NCBI RefSeq assembly: GCF_000346465.2
Contig: NC_034013.1
Span: 17,543,624-17,607,623, forward strand
Length of the DNA: 64,000 nt
From: Prunus persica
Lineage: Eukaryota > Streptophyta > Magnoliopsida > Rosales > Rosaceae
Direction: 5' to 3'
Shown: piece by piece, positions 63,670 to 64,000 of the stretch
Layout: every line of letters begins with the position of its first letter
Position numbering within the stretch: position 1 is the first letter of the stretch
The notes under the pieces: model-generated
Told to the model about the DNA's origin: nothing
Seen by the model: the letters and a program-made list of their open reading frames with translations, nothing else
The model's database searches: none
Position numbers and translations under genes: made by a program

Positions 63670-64000
63670 CTGGGATAGAATGTGTCAAAATGCAAGGTGT
63701 TCAACATTAATAAGAAGGCAACAATCACAACCAGGTCTCTAGAAACATGTTACTGAAGCTCTCCATTTACATGAGAGATTTTGTAATCATCGAATTAAAA
63801 TGAGGCACACTTATATAAAGAACCAACAACTTACTGCCTCACATGATTGTCTATTCATGCGTTTGACTAAATTTGGTTAAACAAAGAACAGCAGCTGATA
63901 ATGGACTGATGCACACATCTACAGATTCTACACACACATGCATGGACACACATAAACACATGACTAGGAGAAAAAGACAATTTTTTTCTATCCTTTTCAA
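63670..64000 (-). other. AIP1 intron (runs off the edge)
   Basis: No open frame with WD40 content is visible between the acceptor at 63670 and the window end, so this is read as intron. Confidence 0.6.

Overview
This 64 kb window is nuclear DNA of a flowering plant. The genes are split by many short GT-AG introns. One miRNA gene (MIR159), one plant-type U1 snRNA gene, MITE-like fold-back elements, and many (CT)n/(GA)n and (TA)n microsatellites are present. The protein set is typical of a core eudicot. A rosid such as Prunus would fit, but that is inference only; nothing here fixes the species.

Layout. 1-977 (-): 5' part of a SABATH methyltransferase gene that runs off the left edge. 978-3206: intergenic, with a 0.4 kb full-length fold-back element. 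3207-11112 (-): complete 18-exon eRF3 translation termination GTPase gene. About 13458-13626 (+): MIR159 hairpin. 14453-18895 (-) and 19791-24942 (+): a head-to-head pair of ABCA half-transporters (ABCA2-like and ABCA7-like). The second carries an unusual proline-rich insert. 25243-27088 (-): a DUF2828/von Willebrand A gene with an apparent frameshift. 28590-29896 (-): MOS4/SPF27 splicing factor. 30568-33642 (-): PEX3. 35085-36826 (+): RACK1. 38386-43975 (-): MYB4R1, a SNAPC4-like four-repeat MYB. 46266-49486 (+): alpha-dioxygenase. 50516-54108 (+): EXO1. 54329-54487 (+): U1 snRNA gene with its own USE, TATA and 3' box. 54787-57419 (-): GH1 beta-glucosidase. 59938-62534 (+): SEC20 SNARE. 63412-63669 (-): last exon of AIP1.

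For each complete gene I rebuilt the exons by hand. Every chain closes to a whole number of codons, which supports the boundaries; the DUF2828 gene is the exception. No bacterial-type operons exist and each gene is its own transcription unit. Several genes serve RNA and protein production: eRF3, RACK1, MOS4, the U1 snRNA, and a MYB related to the factor that switches on snRNA genes. From memory, many of these genes lie together in several separate Arabidopsis segments, so this looks like an ancestral block kept in one piece.

The best second-look items are EXO1 (two GC-AG introns and one U12-like intron in one gene), the proline-rich insert in the ABCA7-like gene, the apparently intact U1 gene next to a fresh MITE-like element, the 69-bp duplication across the MYB4R1 stop codon, and the conserved second duplex of the MIR159 stem. 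I found no gene cluster that amounts to a wholly new system.
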